Below, in pieces: positions 1 through 8,353 of a DNA stretch of 64,000 nucleotides (its first letter is position 1; each line of letters begins with the position of its first letter). Both the position numbers and the translations under genes were made by a program. Source of the stretch: Planctomycetota bacterium (lineage in GTDB: Bacteria; Planctomycetota; Planctomycetia; Gemmatales; Gemmataceae); the NCBI GenBank assembly GCA_016195405.1, contig JACPZP010000131.1, positions 52,884-116,883 of the forward strand. The letters are read 5' to 3'. Under the pieces are notes generated by a model. That model was not told the DNA's origin, searched no databases, and saw nothing but the letters and a program-made list of their open reading frames with translations.

Positions 1-522
1 GATGACGCCGTGATGCTTCTTTGGATTGCCGAAGTTCTCGGTCTCGCCGGTCTTGGGATCGTAGGCGAAGACATAGCCGCCCAGGTAATCGGTTCGCTTT
101 TCGCCCTTCTCGGGATAGCCCTGCTTGGAGCCGAAGTAGATCTTGCCGCTGTCGCCGACGTTGTTGCGGGTGTGAATCTTGGCCTGGGCGGCGAAGCCCG
201 TGACCATGGTGCGCAGGACGCGGTGGACGTCGACGACCATGCGAACGATGTTCTTGAGCGGGTTGTACTCGACCAAGTGTGCGTTGACTCCGTACTTAGC
301 GCAGCCGACGTAAGCGCAGCCGTTGTGGCCTTCGACGATGGAGAAATAGCCGCTCTCCTGGTTGGTGAACTCCGAAGGAATGTGCGTGGCACGGCCCAGA
401 AGCCAGCCGGGCTGTTTTTCTTGGGCGACGGCTTCGTCGCCGTCGGAAATGGGCAAGGCGATGAAGATGGCGAGCGCGATAAGAAGACGAAAAGTCCAAC
501 GTAGCGCTTTCCTAATGCTCAT
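1..522 (-). CDS. Secreted protein, probably beta-propeller type (3' end outside window)
   Basis: Only the first 174 codons are present; the frame stays open to the window edge. The protein begins with a basic stretch and a hydrophobic core (about residues 8-26) and an Ala-rich end near residue 34 (VAQ), so it is probably exported. The mature part has aromatic/Gly-rich text such as SGYFSIVEGHNGCAYVG and GGYVFAYDPKTGE, which resembles blades of planctomycete SMP-30/YVTN-like propellers; that family call is inference. The ATG at 522 is preceded by GGAGG and lies 11 bases inside the end of the upstream zinc-ribbon gene, so the two are probably translationally coupled. Confidence 0.6.
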   Translation of the reverse strand, partial: MSIRKALRWTFRLLIALAIFIALPISDGDEAVAQEKQPGWLLGRATHIPSEFTNQESGYFSIVEGHNGCAYVGCAKYGVNAHLVEYNPLKNIVRMVVDVHRVLRTMVTGFAAQAKIHTRNNVGDSGKIYFGSKQGYPEKGEKRTDYLGGYVFAYDPKTGETENFGNPKKHHGVI

Positions 523-1324
523 GAATCTTATCCTCCAAATGCGGTGGGATGTTGCGAGGAGGGATGCGGGTAGGCTCGTCGGCGGATGCCAACGGGGCTA
601 GCTCGGGTTCGTCCGGCTCGGAAGCGCGGGCGAGCATTCCGGGAAGGTCGCGCGCCGCGGTGAGAAACATGCGGAAAATCAGCATCGAGTACAGTCCGAA
701 CAAGCCCACCAAGGCGCCTGCAACGTAGGCGATGAGGAAATCCTTGATCGCGAAGTCGCCCGCGGCATGGAGGGCGAGCAAACCTAACACGACGAAAATA
801 CAAGCTGCCAACCAGAATCCGATATAAGCGAATCCGATATAAGGCCACTCGTGCCAATTTTCAGGTTCACAGAGCGCGGACCCCATCTCGCGATACGCCA
901 CGGTTGCGGCGCCGACAAAAAGGCCGCCCACAGGCGACAATACGAGCCATGGCAGGAATTCGGGAGTCTTTTCTTGGAAAGATTGAAACAAACAAATCAA
1001 TACGCCAATCCAAAAGGACACCTTGAAGCTCACGGAAAACAAGGCCTCATCGCCCTTTGGCTGCGCGCCGGTCAGCACTCTCGCGAGGCGACGGCCGCCA
1101 GCGAACAAGGGCCGACGGACTCGCTCGGGCTCGCACACGTTCTCTTGGCCTGAGCGATGTGAAAAGCGGCCGTTGCGTTGTTGAATAGCATCGCTTCGAG
1201 GGGAGCATGACGTGCCGTCGCAATCAAACACGGCGGCGCATGCAGGACACCGGAATTGGCGTGCTTCAAGCTTCTCCGGAAGCCGCAGCAGTTTGCGACA
1301 GTGCGGGCAGGGGATCTCGTTCAT
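512..1324 (-). CDS. Zinc-ribbon, four-helix membrane protein of unknown function
   Basis: A 270-residue protein. The N-terminus has two CxxC pairs (C6/C9 and C26/C29), a small zinc ribbon of the type many planctomycete membrane proteins carry. After a polar linker come about four hydrophobic helices, near residues 105-120, 125-146, 162-188 and 198-222. The C-terminus is acidic and Pro-rich. There is no catalytic motif that I recognise. It overlaps the start of the next minus-strand gene by 11 bases. The zinc ribbon is visible in sequence; any role in signalling or assembly would be a guess. Confidence 0.7.
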   Translation of the reverse strand: MNEIPCPHCRKLLRLPEKLEARQFRCPACAAVFDCDGTSCSPRSDAIQQRNGRFSHRSGQENVCEPERVRRPLFAGGRRLARVLTGAQPKGDEALFSVSFKVSFWIGVLICLFQSFQEKTPEFLPWLVLSPVGGLFVGAATVAYREMGSALCEPENWHEWPYIGFAYIGFWLAACIFVVLGLLALHAAGDFAIKDFLIAYVAGALVGLFGLYSMLIFRMFLTAARDLPGMLARASEPDEPELAPLASADEPTRIPPRNIPPHLEDKIHEH

Positions 1325-1487
1325 CGAAAGCCATCATAATGGCTGCGCGGGTGGGTTTCTATCGGTTCCGCAGCGATTGCACGGCGAGCGCGAAACCTAA
1401 GCGAAATGAGTTTGCACGCCACCTCTGAATCGCCGCTGACACCGCGCCCTCGTCGCCGCCCGAAATGGGCAGCGCGGTTAACGCAGG

Positions 1488-2168
1488 TTATTTCTCGTTC
1501 TCGGGTTTCAGACTCAGAATCCGGCGTTTCCCTTTGAATTTGAAATCACTCGTCTCCTTAGAGTCCGGCGGTGGCGGCACTGGCGCCACGAGATCGGTGA
1601 ATTCGCTGTCATTCCATAAGAACTCGTATTCGGGGTCCCATTGCAAGTCCGTTAAGTCGATATCCTTAGTGGCGGCGGCCTTGTTTAGGTATGACAGCGT
1701 AAGAATGCGGTCACGCAACTGCGCGTATACCGAAGCCATGGCCAAGAGCGACAGGCTATTGTTCGGCTCCAACTCGAGCGCCCGCTCCAGCAATCTGTGC
1801 GCCTCGCGGAGGCGGTCTTGTTTGATCCGAATTTCTGCGAGCGTGGTCAAGTCATCCGCGTCGGCTTTGCCCATTCCATCAAGTTGAGAAAGCAGATCGG
1901 CCGCTTCTGCCGCATTTTGCTCAACGAACTCAAATGCCAGAGCGCGAATGGGCGCTTCATAGCGTGGTTTCAACCGTATTGCCTCGCGCCAACATTGCAC
2001 TGCTTTGCGCTTGTCATTGAGGGCGTGATAAGCTAGCCCCACATAGAACTGCACTGTGCCGACGTTGGCGCTTCCCGGACTTTCACTCAGCGCAGACAGT
2101 TTGGCGAGATCACGCTGATCCCATAATTTCATGGCTTTCCGTGCCAATGCGCTTGCTTGCTTTTCCAA
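1488..2168 (-). CDS. TPR-repeat protein
   Basis: A 226-residue soluble protein built largely of tetratricopeptide repeats. Helical pairs such as VQFYVGLAYHALNDKRKAV and LREAHRLLERALELEPNN show the usual W/L/G/Y-A-F-A-P spacing. It is expected to be a protein-interaction scaffold. The longest frame starts at a TTG (2168) with AGGTGATCAC just upstream; an ATG at codon 13 is an alternative. The C-terminal third (from about residue 150) leaves the TPR pattern and ends in a basic tail. It lies 11 bases downstream of the small charged protein on the same strand, so it is probably co-transcribed with it. Confidence 0.7.
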   Translation of the reverse strand: MEKQASALARKAMKLWDQRDLAKLSALSESPGSANVGTVQFYVGLAYHALNDKRKAVQCWREAIRLKPRYEAPIRALAFEFVEQNAAEAADLLSQLDGMGKADADDLTTLAEIRIKQDRLREAHRLLERALELEPNNSLSLLAMASVYAQLRDRILTLSYLNKAAATKDIDLTDLQWDPEYEFLWNDSEFTDLVAPVPPPPDSKETSDFKFKGKRRILSLKPENEK

Positions 2169-2179
2169 GTGATCACCTA

Positions 2180-2425
2180 CTAGTGAGTTTTTTTATCGGA
2201 AGGACTTCGGAAAGATTTGCTCGGGACCAAGATTTTCCCCAGCTGCTTTAGCGTGCGAACGAACTTTCGCTGCTTCCGATCAGGCTGTTTTCCTTCGTCG
2301 ATCTTTTCAATTATTTTATCAAACTCCTTCCTCTCGTTTTCTGTGAGACCCTCTCGAATCTTCTTTCGAGCAGAAAGGTCAGTGGGCAATCCATGTTTTT
2401 GTTCTCCCGAACTTGGAGTCGCCAT
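2180..2425 (-). CDS. Small highly charged protein, unknown
   Basis: An 81-residue protein, Lys/Glu/Arg-rich, with no Cys and no hydrophobic segment. The centre (LTENERKEFDKIIEKIDEG) predicts a helix. I chose the ATG at 2425 because AGAGGTGA sits just upstream. That ribosome-binding site is made from the last codons and the stop of the preceding gene, so the two should be coupled. The in-frame start at 2473 would overlap the upstream gene and has no support. I recognise no family. The charge pattern would suit RNA, DNA or ribosome binding, but that is only inference. Confidence 0.6.
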   Translation of the reverse strand: MATPSSGEQKHGLPTDLSARKKIREGLTENERKEFDKIIEKIDEGKQPDRKQRKFVRTLKQLGKILVPSKSFRSPSDKKTH

Positions 2426-2427
2426 GC

Positions 2428-3618
2428 TCACCTCTTGATCGCCGCAGGCACGGGACCGGTCGCGAAAGCCCACTCCGTCGGCGTGTAGCGAATGTTGAGG
2501 TGCGGCGTATCCACGCGGCGGTTCTTCTCGGCTTTGCTGGTCATGACTGCGTCTAGGATGCCGGTCGTCAGCAGCGTGCGCTCGACGGGGTAGGGGGGGT
2601 GGCCGGACTTCATCATGGCGTCGATGGCGCGCACTAAATAAGCGAAGTGCGCGAAGGGGTCCGGTTGCTGCAAATAGAAGAGCGTCGCCACCGGCCTGTC
2701 TTGGCCGCGGATGCGACCGGCGAAGATGAACGCGCCGCCGTCGCCTTCGTGAATCCAGCCGTTGGGCATCACGACCGCGGCCTTGAAGTTATCGCGGTAA
2801 TCGACGAGGAAGACGCCGGCGTCGGCGCTGCTGACCGTAAGCTTGCGAATGTCGCCCTGCGCATGAGCCGGCACGAGAGCCAATGCCGAATCTAGCAGCT
2901 CGCGTGAGAAGACGCCGCGGTCCATTGCTCGCCACATTTCCTCACCTTGCAGGCATTGAACCGAGCGTACGCCGCTCTCGCCGCCGCGCCGCCTCTCCGC
3001 CATGCACTGGAGTCCTTCCAAGGCATGAAAGCCATAGCCTTCGAAGGGGCCGTAACCGATCTGAACGGCCTCAACCAATTCGGCGTTGCGGGGAATCCGC
3101 AGCACGGGCCGACGCCAGGTTACGGGCACTGAAGAACCGGCCAACAACGGGACGTTTAGCTCGCGGGCTCGGTCAACCATCCAACGGGCGTCGGCCCATT
3201 CGGCGGAAAGATGCTTGTCGTTGAAGACGGGAACGGCACGCTTGTAGCGTGCGAATACGTTCGTGATCGCCTCGAAAAAACGCCGCCGCGGATAGAGAAG
3301 CTGGCCGCGCTTGTTCGTTGGATAGCGGCCGTGCTCGCCGATCGATAGTACGCCGTCGACGGCCAATTCCTTGCGCCCCAAAGTCAAGGCGCCTTCGATG
3401 GTGTCGTAGATGGTGAAGTTGTGGCGTTTGGCGAGTTCGCGGCTTAAATCGCGTTCCGGATGTTGATCGACGTACATCGACACGACCCGCATACGCGGGA
3501 AGGCCTTGCCGTCGTGGAGATAGCCTTCGAGAATCTTGCCGACGATGACGTCGGCGTGCGACCAACGGCGGTATTCCGTGACGATGGCCGCCACGCGCTT
3601 GGGTTGGGGAGCGGGCAT
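2428..3618 (-). CDS. Conserved hypothetical, Gfo/Idh/MocA-like oxidoreductase fold suspected
   Basis: A 396-residue protein without a signal peptide. It opens with a strand and helix (PKRVAAIVTEYRRWSHADVI) where sugar oxidoreductases of the Gfo/Idh/MocA type place the dinucleotide fold, but the GxGxxG loop is missing. The middle holds conserved-looking text such as VLSIGEHGRYP and VPLLAGSSVPVTWR. The C-terminal half is beta-rich (GAFIFAGRI, VATLFYLQQPDPFAHF), as in the second domain of that family. It may be a cofactor-free or degenerate relative. The gene follows the large TPR gene by 14 bases and is followed within 2 bases by the small charged gene. Confidence 0.55.
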   Translation of the reverse strand: MPAPQPKRVAAIVTEYRRWSHADVIVGKILEGYLHDGKAFPRMRVVSMYVDQHPERDLSRELAKRHNFTIYDTIEGALTLGRKELAVDGVLSIGEHGRYPTNKRGQLLYPRRRFFEAITNVFARYKRAVPVFNDKHLSAEWADARWMVDRARELNVPLLAGSSVPVTWRRPVLRIPRNAELVEAVQIGYGPFEGYGFHALEGLQCMAERRRGGESGVRSVQCLQGEEMWRAMDRGVFSRELLDSALALVPAHAQGDIRKLTVSSADAGVFLVDYRDNFKAAVVMPNGWIHEGDGGAFIFAGRIRGQDRPVATLFYLQQPDPFAHFAYLVRAIDAMMKSGHPPYPVERTLLTTGILDAVMTSKAEKNRRVDTPHLNIRYTPTEWAFATGPVPAAIKR

Positions 3619-3632
3619 AAGAGCAAACTCGT

Positions 3633-6200
3633 TTACAAGCTCCCGGGCGAGTTTTCGAGCCCGCGGGGTGCTTCGTTACCCCGCAGGCTCGAAGACTCGC
3701 CTGCGGGCTTGGCGGGGCTGGGAGGCGGGATCTCTTCCCACACTTCCCGATAAGGTGGTGGGGCTTCCTCGATGATGCCGGGGGGGTGCGGAAACGGCGG
3801 CAATTCGCGGTTGACGATGTCGCGATTGACCTTGACGGCCAGGTCGCGCTGCGTGGCGGCTTCAAAGCGGTTGCCGAGCCGTTCGTGGAACATCGCCCAA
3901 ACCCAGTGGAAATCCGCGGCCTCATCCTTGCTGAGCCTGCGGACTCCGAGTTCAGCCACGGCTTCCATATCCGCCATCGCATGAGTGTAATCCGCCAGGA
4001 ATGCGTTGGCGTAGGCGCGATTGAGCACTGAGTTGATGCGTTCGGGCTGGTGCTTGAGTGCCATGGTGTAATCGGCCCGGGCCTGAGCGAAATCTCCCTG
4101 TTCGTAGAAGTAATGGCCGCGCAGCTCCCAGGCGTCCGCGTAATCCGGCTTGAGGCGGAGCGCGACGGTAAGGTCGGCGATGGATTTGAGGCTCTTATGA
4201 GCGCGGGCGCGCAGCAGGTAAGCATCGGCGGATTCGGGATCGCTGGAGAGGATTTGGTTGCACTCTTTGATCGCACGGGGTTGATCGTTTTCCTTGAGCA
4301 GCACCCGCACGCGCAGGAGCCGCGCCGGGGTATGGCTGGGATCGATCTTCAGAATCTCCTCAATGCCGTTCATGACGGCTTCCAAATCGTTCGTTTCGAG
4401 CGACGCTTTCGCTCCGTCCAAGAGCTTGTTGACCTTGGCTCGGTCCGCCTCGCTCAGCTTTATGGCCGGCGTCGCTCGCTTGGGCTCTGGGTACACCGTC
4501 TCGCCTTCTTCAGCCACGTCGGTGTCAATCTTCTCGGCCATGGTCATGTCTGCCTTGGCTTTGGCGATGTCGTTTTTCTTGAGGTAGACGCCGGCGCGGT
4601 GCAGGTGGCCGCGTGCGTCCTTTTTCATCCCAAGGTATCTGTTGAAGCTCTCAAGAGCCTTGTCGTAATTGCCGAGCATGGCTTCGGCGTAGCCAAGGTT
4701 GAAGTGTGCTAGCGCTTCGTAGGAGTTGATCACGATCGCCGTCTGGCAGTCGTGCTTGGCCTGCGCGTATTCGAGCAGGTGATTGAAGCCGGTGGCGCGG
4801 CGGGCATAGGCGGGGCTTTCGAGAGGAGCGAGGTGAATGGCGACGGTGGCATCGGAAACAATATGCTCCGCTTCGTCAGTCTCGCTGTGGGTCAGCGAGC
4901 GAACGAGGTAGGCGAGGGCGCAGCGACGGTCGGCCTCGACGGCGAGATTGGCATGGTAGAGCATCTTGATCCGTTCTTCGCCTTGCTCGAGCATGACCCA
5001 GGCGACGAGGGCGTTGGCATCGGCGTTTCCCGGATCGAGCTTAAGGGCTTCGGACGCGAACTTCAGAACATCGGGTTTGTTCAGATTTCGGAAGGCCTCG
5101 CGGGCGCGGATCGCCAACTCGCCGGCCTTGATTTGGTCGCTCGCAAGCAGCTTCGCCTGCAAGGCGACGACTGCGTCCTTGATGATCGGCTCGACGCGGA
5201 AAGAGAGCTTGCGGTCGAGCTTGAAAGCCAGGGCCCGATCCTTGAGCGCCTGGTCGAGATTCCCCAAGCGGGCGTTGATCTCACTGCGGGCCAAGGTCAT
5301 GACGGCGTTTTGCGGGTGCAGCTTCAAATAGCGGTCGAGGTCGACGAGCGCCTTCTGGTTCTCGCCCAAGGAGCCATACGCCAGGCCGCGTTTTTCGAGT
5401 GCCAACGTGTGGTCCGGCAACTCGTTTAGAACCGCGGTGGCGTCGGCAATTCCTTTGACCGTGTCGCCTTTCCTGTAATACGCGAGACTACGCTGCTGGT
5501 GGGCCGGGATGAACTTCGGACTAATGCGCAGAGCGGCGGTGCAATATTTGATGCATGCGTCGAGGTTGCCTTGATTGTAATAAATGGCGCCAAGACCCAA
5601 GAAGGAATAGGGACGGCGTTCTTCGGCCTTGAGTACGCGGGCGAAATCTTCGCGGGCGGCCTCAAGCCTGCCCTTCGCAAGTTGCACCCGGCCACGCATT
5701 TCTAGAGCGTCGATGGATTCCGCGTCGACTTCCAACGCCTGGTAGACCACGGCAAGCGCCTCGTCCAAATTCGGCTTTTCGGCTTCAAATAGCGTGTTCG
5801 CCTTTGCCAAGATCTTTGCGACTTCGCGCGCGCGAAGGAGAGCGGGATCCTGCGCTACCGACGAGCGCAGATCGATTTGAATCACCTCCGTTATGCCGCG
5901 CTTGACATGGAAAGGCTTGGTTTCCGGTTTGTAGTCCGTTCCGGAGACTTCCAGCGAATGCTCGCCGGTGCGCACCTTGGCCGTCTTGTCCGCAGCGAGT
6001 TGAAGAGGCTTGCCGTCAACTTTCAATTCGACCTGGGCGTCCGGCTCGTTGAGCTTCACCTGGATTTGGCCGAAGTCGTTGGCATTTTGGTACACCATGG
6101 CGCCCGCAACGGCGCCGCCGGCGACCAACAAACCGACAACCACCCAGGGCCACATTTTCCGTTTGGTAGCCGGACGGATAGGAGAGGATTCGATTTCCAT
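3633..6200 (-). CDS. Membrane-anchored PEGA-like/TPR protein
   Basis: An 855-residue protein. Residues 17-37 form one transmembrane helix after a basic start, so the bulk is probably outside the cytoplasmic membrane. Residues 45-115 look like a PEGA-type beta domain (DAQVELKVDGKPLQL, VRTGEHSLEVSG). From about 125 to 830 there are many TPR units, for example AHFNLGYAEAMLGNYDKAL and PDYADAWELRGHYFYEQG. The start at 6200 has AAAGGAA upstream. The last 25 or so codons lie inside a palindromic repeat (3637-3710) and read as a low-complexity tail (GNEAPRGLENSPGSL), so the natural C-terminus has probably been replaced or extended by the repeat. Confidence 0.8.
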   Translation of the reverse strand: MEIESSPIRPATKRKMWPWVVVGLLVAGGAVAGAMVYQNANDFGQIQVKLNEPDAQVELKVDGKPLQLAADKTAKVRTGEHSLEVSGTDYKPETKPFHVKRGITEVIQIDLRSSVAQDPALLRAREVAKILAKANTLFEAEKPNLDEALAVVYQALEVDAESIDALEMRGRVQLAKGRLEAAREDFARVLKAEERRPYSFLGLGAIYYNQGNLDACIKYCTAALRISPKFIPAHQQRSLAYYRKGDTVKGIADATAVLNELPDHTLALEKRGLAYGSLGENQKALVDLDRYLKLHPQNAVMTLARSEINARLGNLDQALKDRALAFKLDRKLSFRVEPIIKDAVVALQAKLLASDQIKAGELAIRAREAFRNLNKPDVLKFASEALKLDPGNADANALVAWVMLEQGEERIKMLYHANLAVEADRRCALAYLVRSLTHSETDEAEHIVSDATVAIHLAPLESPAYARRATGFNHLLEYAQAKHDCQTAIVINSYEALAHFNLGYAEAMLGNYDKALESFNRYLGMKKDARGHLHRAGVYLKKNDIAKAKADMTMAEKIDTDVAEEGETVYPEPKRATPAIKLSEADRAKVNKLLDGAKASLETNDLEAVMNGIEEILKIDPSHTPARLLRVRVLLKENDQPRAIKECNQILSSDPESADAYLLRARAHKSLKSIADLTVALRLKPDYADAWELRGHYFYEQGDFAQARADYTMALKHQPERINSVLNRAYANAFLADYTHAMADMEAVAELGVRRLSKDEAADFHWVWAMFHERLGNRFEAATQRDLAVKVNRDIVNRELPPFPHPPGIIEEAPPPYREVWEEIPPPSPAKPAGESSSLRGNEAPRGLENSPGSL
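3637..3710. repeat. Family-A structured repeat, double unit (coding)
   Basis: Two 32-base units face each other, 3637-3668 and 3679-3710, with a 10-base spacer. The reverse complement of the first matches the second at 27 of 32 positions. The second unit is itself a hairpin: 9-base arms CCCGCAGGC and GCCTGCGGG around loop TCGAAGACTC. Related units lie at 7235-7307 and 62710-62741. This copy is inside the 3' end of the TPR gene. Confidence 0.8.
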
Positions 6201-6238
6201 GGTGAGGATTCCTTTGCCGCTTTCAATCGACCGCTTCC

Positions 6239-6292
6239 GTAGCTGAATTCGTGAGAATTCAGGTTAACCCGAGCTCTTACGAGTTCGGCTAC
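6239..6292. repeat. Family-B structured repeat (three-way-junction type), copy 1
   Basis: A 54-base element bounded by GTAGC and GCTAC, which pair with each other. Inside are two hairpins: CTGAATTC/GAATTCAG with a GTGA loop, and CCGAGCTC/GAGTTCGG with a TTAC loop. A homologous 53-base element lies at 61225-61277. This copy sits in the gap upstream of the TPR gene and downstream of the sugar-isomerase-like gene. Confidence 0.75.
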
Positions 6293-6326
6293 TTTTTATC
6301 GCGCGAAATCTCCAGCGGGCGACGTC

Positions 6327-7214
6327 TTACCAGCGATCCGCGCGGTTAGCGGCGCGGGCGGCTTCGAGTTCCGTTTTCAGCGGCCGATATTCCAGTCCGA
6401 TGTAGCCGCGATAACCTAGATCGTGCAATTGCTTCAGGACGCGCGGATAGTGGACTTCGCCGGTGCCGGGCTCGTTGCGGCCGGGGTGATCCGCAATCTG
6501 ATAGTAGGCGGCCGAATCGAAGTTCTCGCGGATGTGCCCGCACAGGTCGCCCTCGGTGATCTGCAAGTGATACAGATCGGCAAGCATCTTCACGTTTCGG
6601 GAGCCGACGGCCTTGAGGATGCGCAGGGTCGGCTCGCTGCCATAAAGGCAATGGCCCTTGTGATCCACGCGGATGTTCATCGGCTCCAAGATCAGCGTGA
6701 TGTTGTGCTTCTCGGCAATGGGGGCGCCGCGGCGAAGGCCGGTGATGATGTTCTCGTGCATGCGTTGTGGCGTCATGCCGGAAATGTCATTGCCGCCGAC
6801 TACGCACATGAGCCGGACATTGAGCCGCTGCGCGACCTTGCAGCTTTCTTCAATGGTTTCTACGAAGCGGTTGTGATTCTTGGGATCGTTGAGGCCGGGC
6901 GTAAAACCCCACGCGCTGAATTGTGAAATCTCGATCTTGCACTTCTGGCAAGTATCGGAAATGGCGTTGATGTCCTTGCCTTGCCAGGGCCAGAATTCGA
7001 CGGCGGAAAAGCCGAGTCGGGAGGCTTCCTCGATGCGGCGATGAAACGGATTGAGGCTGCGCCACCACATTTCAAGGTTCGGGGCCATGCGCGTATGCGC
7101 GGTGCGGCCAATCCGAGAGTTGTCTTCCTTGTCGCCGGCCGTGGCGTGCGGCGAGAGTGCCGAGGCGGCCGCCAAAGTTGCCGAGGCGGCGAGAAAGTCG
7201 CGTCGATTAGGCAT
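6327..7214 (-). CDS. Exported TIM-barrel isomerase, hydroxypyruvate isomerase-like
   Basis: A 295-residue protein of the sugar phosphate isomerase/epimerase (xylose isomerase-like TIM barrel) superfamily, nearest in pattern to hydroxypyruvate isomerase. The N-terminus NRRDFLAASATLAAASAL is a Tat-type signal. Candidate metal ligands follow the family order: Glu in LILEPMN, Asp in KMLADLYH, His in QIADHPGR and Glu in YIGLEYRPL. The sequence GRNEPGTGEVHYP is typical of the Hyi group. GAGGAATT precedes the ATG. Export is common for planctomycete members and suggests periplasmic sugar conversion. The exact substrate cannot be read from the sequence. Confidence 0.85.
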   Translation of the reverse strand: MPNRRDFLAASATLAAASALSPHATAGDKEDNSRIGRTAHTRMAPNLEMWWRSLNPFHRRIEEASRLGFSAVEFWPWQGKDINAISDTCQKCKIEISQFSAWGFTPGLNDPKNHNRFVETIEESCKVAQRLNVRLMCVVGGNDISGMTPQRMHENIITGLRRGAPIAEKHNITLILEPMNIRVDHKGHCLYGSEPTLRILKAVGSRNVKMLADLYHLQITEGDLCGHIRENFDSAAYYQIADHPGRNEPGTGEVHYPRVLKQLHDLGYRGYIGLEYRPLKTELEAARAANRADRW

Positions 7215-7234
7215 GGCAATTCCTCACATAATTC

Positions 7235-7307
7235 AAGCTCGCAGATGAGCGCAGCGAATCTGCGGGGTCACATGACCCCGCACGCTCGAAGACTCGCGTG
7301 CAGGCTT
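7235..7307. repeat. Family-A structured repeat, double unit (intergenic)
   Basis: The right unit (7276-7307) differs from the solo copy at 62710-62741 by one base. The left unit (7235-7267) is an inverted, more diverged copy. The right unit folds as CCCGCACGC, loop TCGAAGACTC, GCGTGCAGG. It fills almost all of the gap between two minus-strand genes and could act as a processing or termination hairpin between them. Confidence 0.75.
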
Positions 7308-7312
7308 GGGGG

Positions 7313-8332
7313 TCATTGTTTCCAACGATAGTTTACATAGTTCTTGGACATCGTCGTTTGGATTCCTTTTTCAGTCTCGAAAATCAGCAATCCTGCCATG
7401 CCTTTTTGGGATTCGATCATTTTCAGCCCGCGCTTTGGGCCGACGACGCAGATCGCCGTGGCCCAGGCGTCGGTCGTGGTGCAGTCGGGGGCGATGATCG
7501 TCACGCTGCGACGGCCCATCAATCCCAGACCGGTCTTGGGGTCCATGATGTGCGAATACCGTTTGCCTGCGATTTCCACAAACTGATGCAGATCGCCCGA
7601 TGTTGATACAGCCGCGTTCTTCAATGAAACAAACTCGCTCGGTTCCTTGCTGTCTTCCAGAGGTGCGACGCCGATTTTCCAACCCGGAGCGTCCGGCGGC
7701 GGCTCGCCCACGGCGATGTCTCCCCCAGCAGCTACCAAGGCTCGCGTGATGCCGTGCTGTCGCAGCACTTCCAGGGCGGCGTCGGCTGCATATCCCTTGG
7801 CGATGCCTCCCAAGTCGAGCATCATCCCGATCAAAAGGAGCTGCACCGTGCGTCCTTTCGGATCGAGGCGAATCTTGCGGTAGTCGACCAATTCCAGCGC
7901 TTTCTTGATCGCGGCTGCATCGGGCATCTCATGCGTGCGCCGCGCCTTGCGCCATAGACGAACCACCGGACCGATGCTGACATCGAAAGCCCCATCGGAT
8001 TGCCGCGACACTTCCTGCGCCTTCTCCAGAACCTTGAACAGGTCGACGCTTATTTCGACAGGATGGCTCCTGGCGGCTTTGCACACCTTCATGAGTTCGC
8101 TGTCGTCCTGATAATCGCTCATGATGTGGTTCAATTCGGCGATCCGCGCGAAGGCGGCAGCGGCGGCTTTTTTGGCCGCGGCTTCGTCCTTGGCATAAAG
8201 GACGATGCGAAACGTCGTCCCCATGTGCGGCTCGGTGAAGGCGAAGCGCATGAGTGCCGGCTCATCGCAGGCATTGACGGCCAGCAAGCCCGCGAAAATA
8301 ATCAATAGACTGAAAGACAAATGCTTCTGCAT
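7313..8332 (-). CDS. apbE: FAD:protein FMN transferase
   Basis: A 339-residue ApbE-family protein. These exported enzymes transfer FMN from FAD to Thr residues of flavoproteins such as the Na+-pumping NQR or RNF complexes. Family motifs are present in order: PHMGTTFRI near the N-terminus, DVSIGPVVRLW, LDLGGIAKGYAAD, AAGGDIAVG, AAVSTSGD, SHIMDPKTG and TTDAWATA (metal site). A signal peptide ends in LAVNAC at about residue 22, so it may be a lipoprotein. No flavoprotein acceptor gene is adjacent. The start at 8332 lies close to the divergent formylglycine-enzyme-like gene, so the two probably share a promoter region. Confidence 0.93.
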   Translation of the reverse strand: MQKHLSFSLLIIFAGLLAVNACDEPALMRFAFTEPHMGTTFRIVLYAKDEAAAKKAAAAAFARIAELNHIMSDYQDDSELMKVCKAARSHPVEISVDLFKVLEKAQEVSRQSDGAFDVSIGPVVRLWRKARRTHEMPDAAAIKKALELVDYRKIRLDPKGRTVQLLLIGMMLDLGGIAKGYAADAALEVLRQHGITRALVAAGGDIAVGEPPPDAPGWKIGVAPLEDSKEPSEFVSLKNAAVSTSGDLHQFVEIAGKRYSHIMDPKTGLGLMGRRSVTIIAPDCTTTDAWATAICVVGPKRGLKMIESQKGMAGLLIFETEKGIQTTMSKNYVNYRWKQ

Positions 8333-8353
8333 ATTCTTCGGAGCATACCAGAA

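Noticed and set aside
3173..4276. A 367-codon minus-strand frame spanning two genes
   Set aside because: It overlaps the TPR and oxidoreductase-like genes in another frame and is Ser/Arg/Pro-rich without motifs, as expected for a shadow in G+C-rich DNA.
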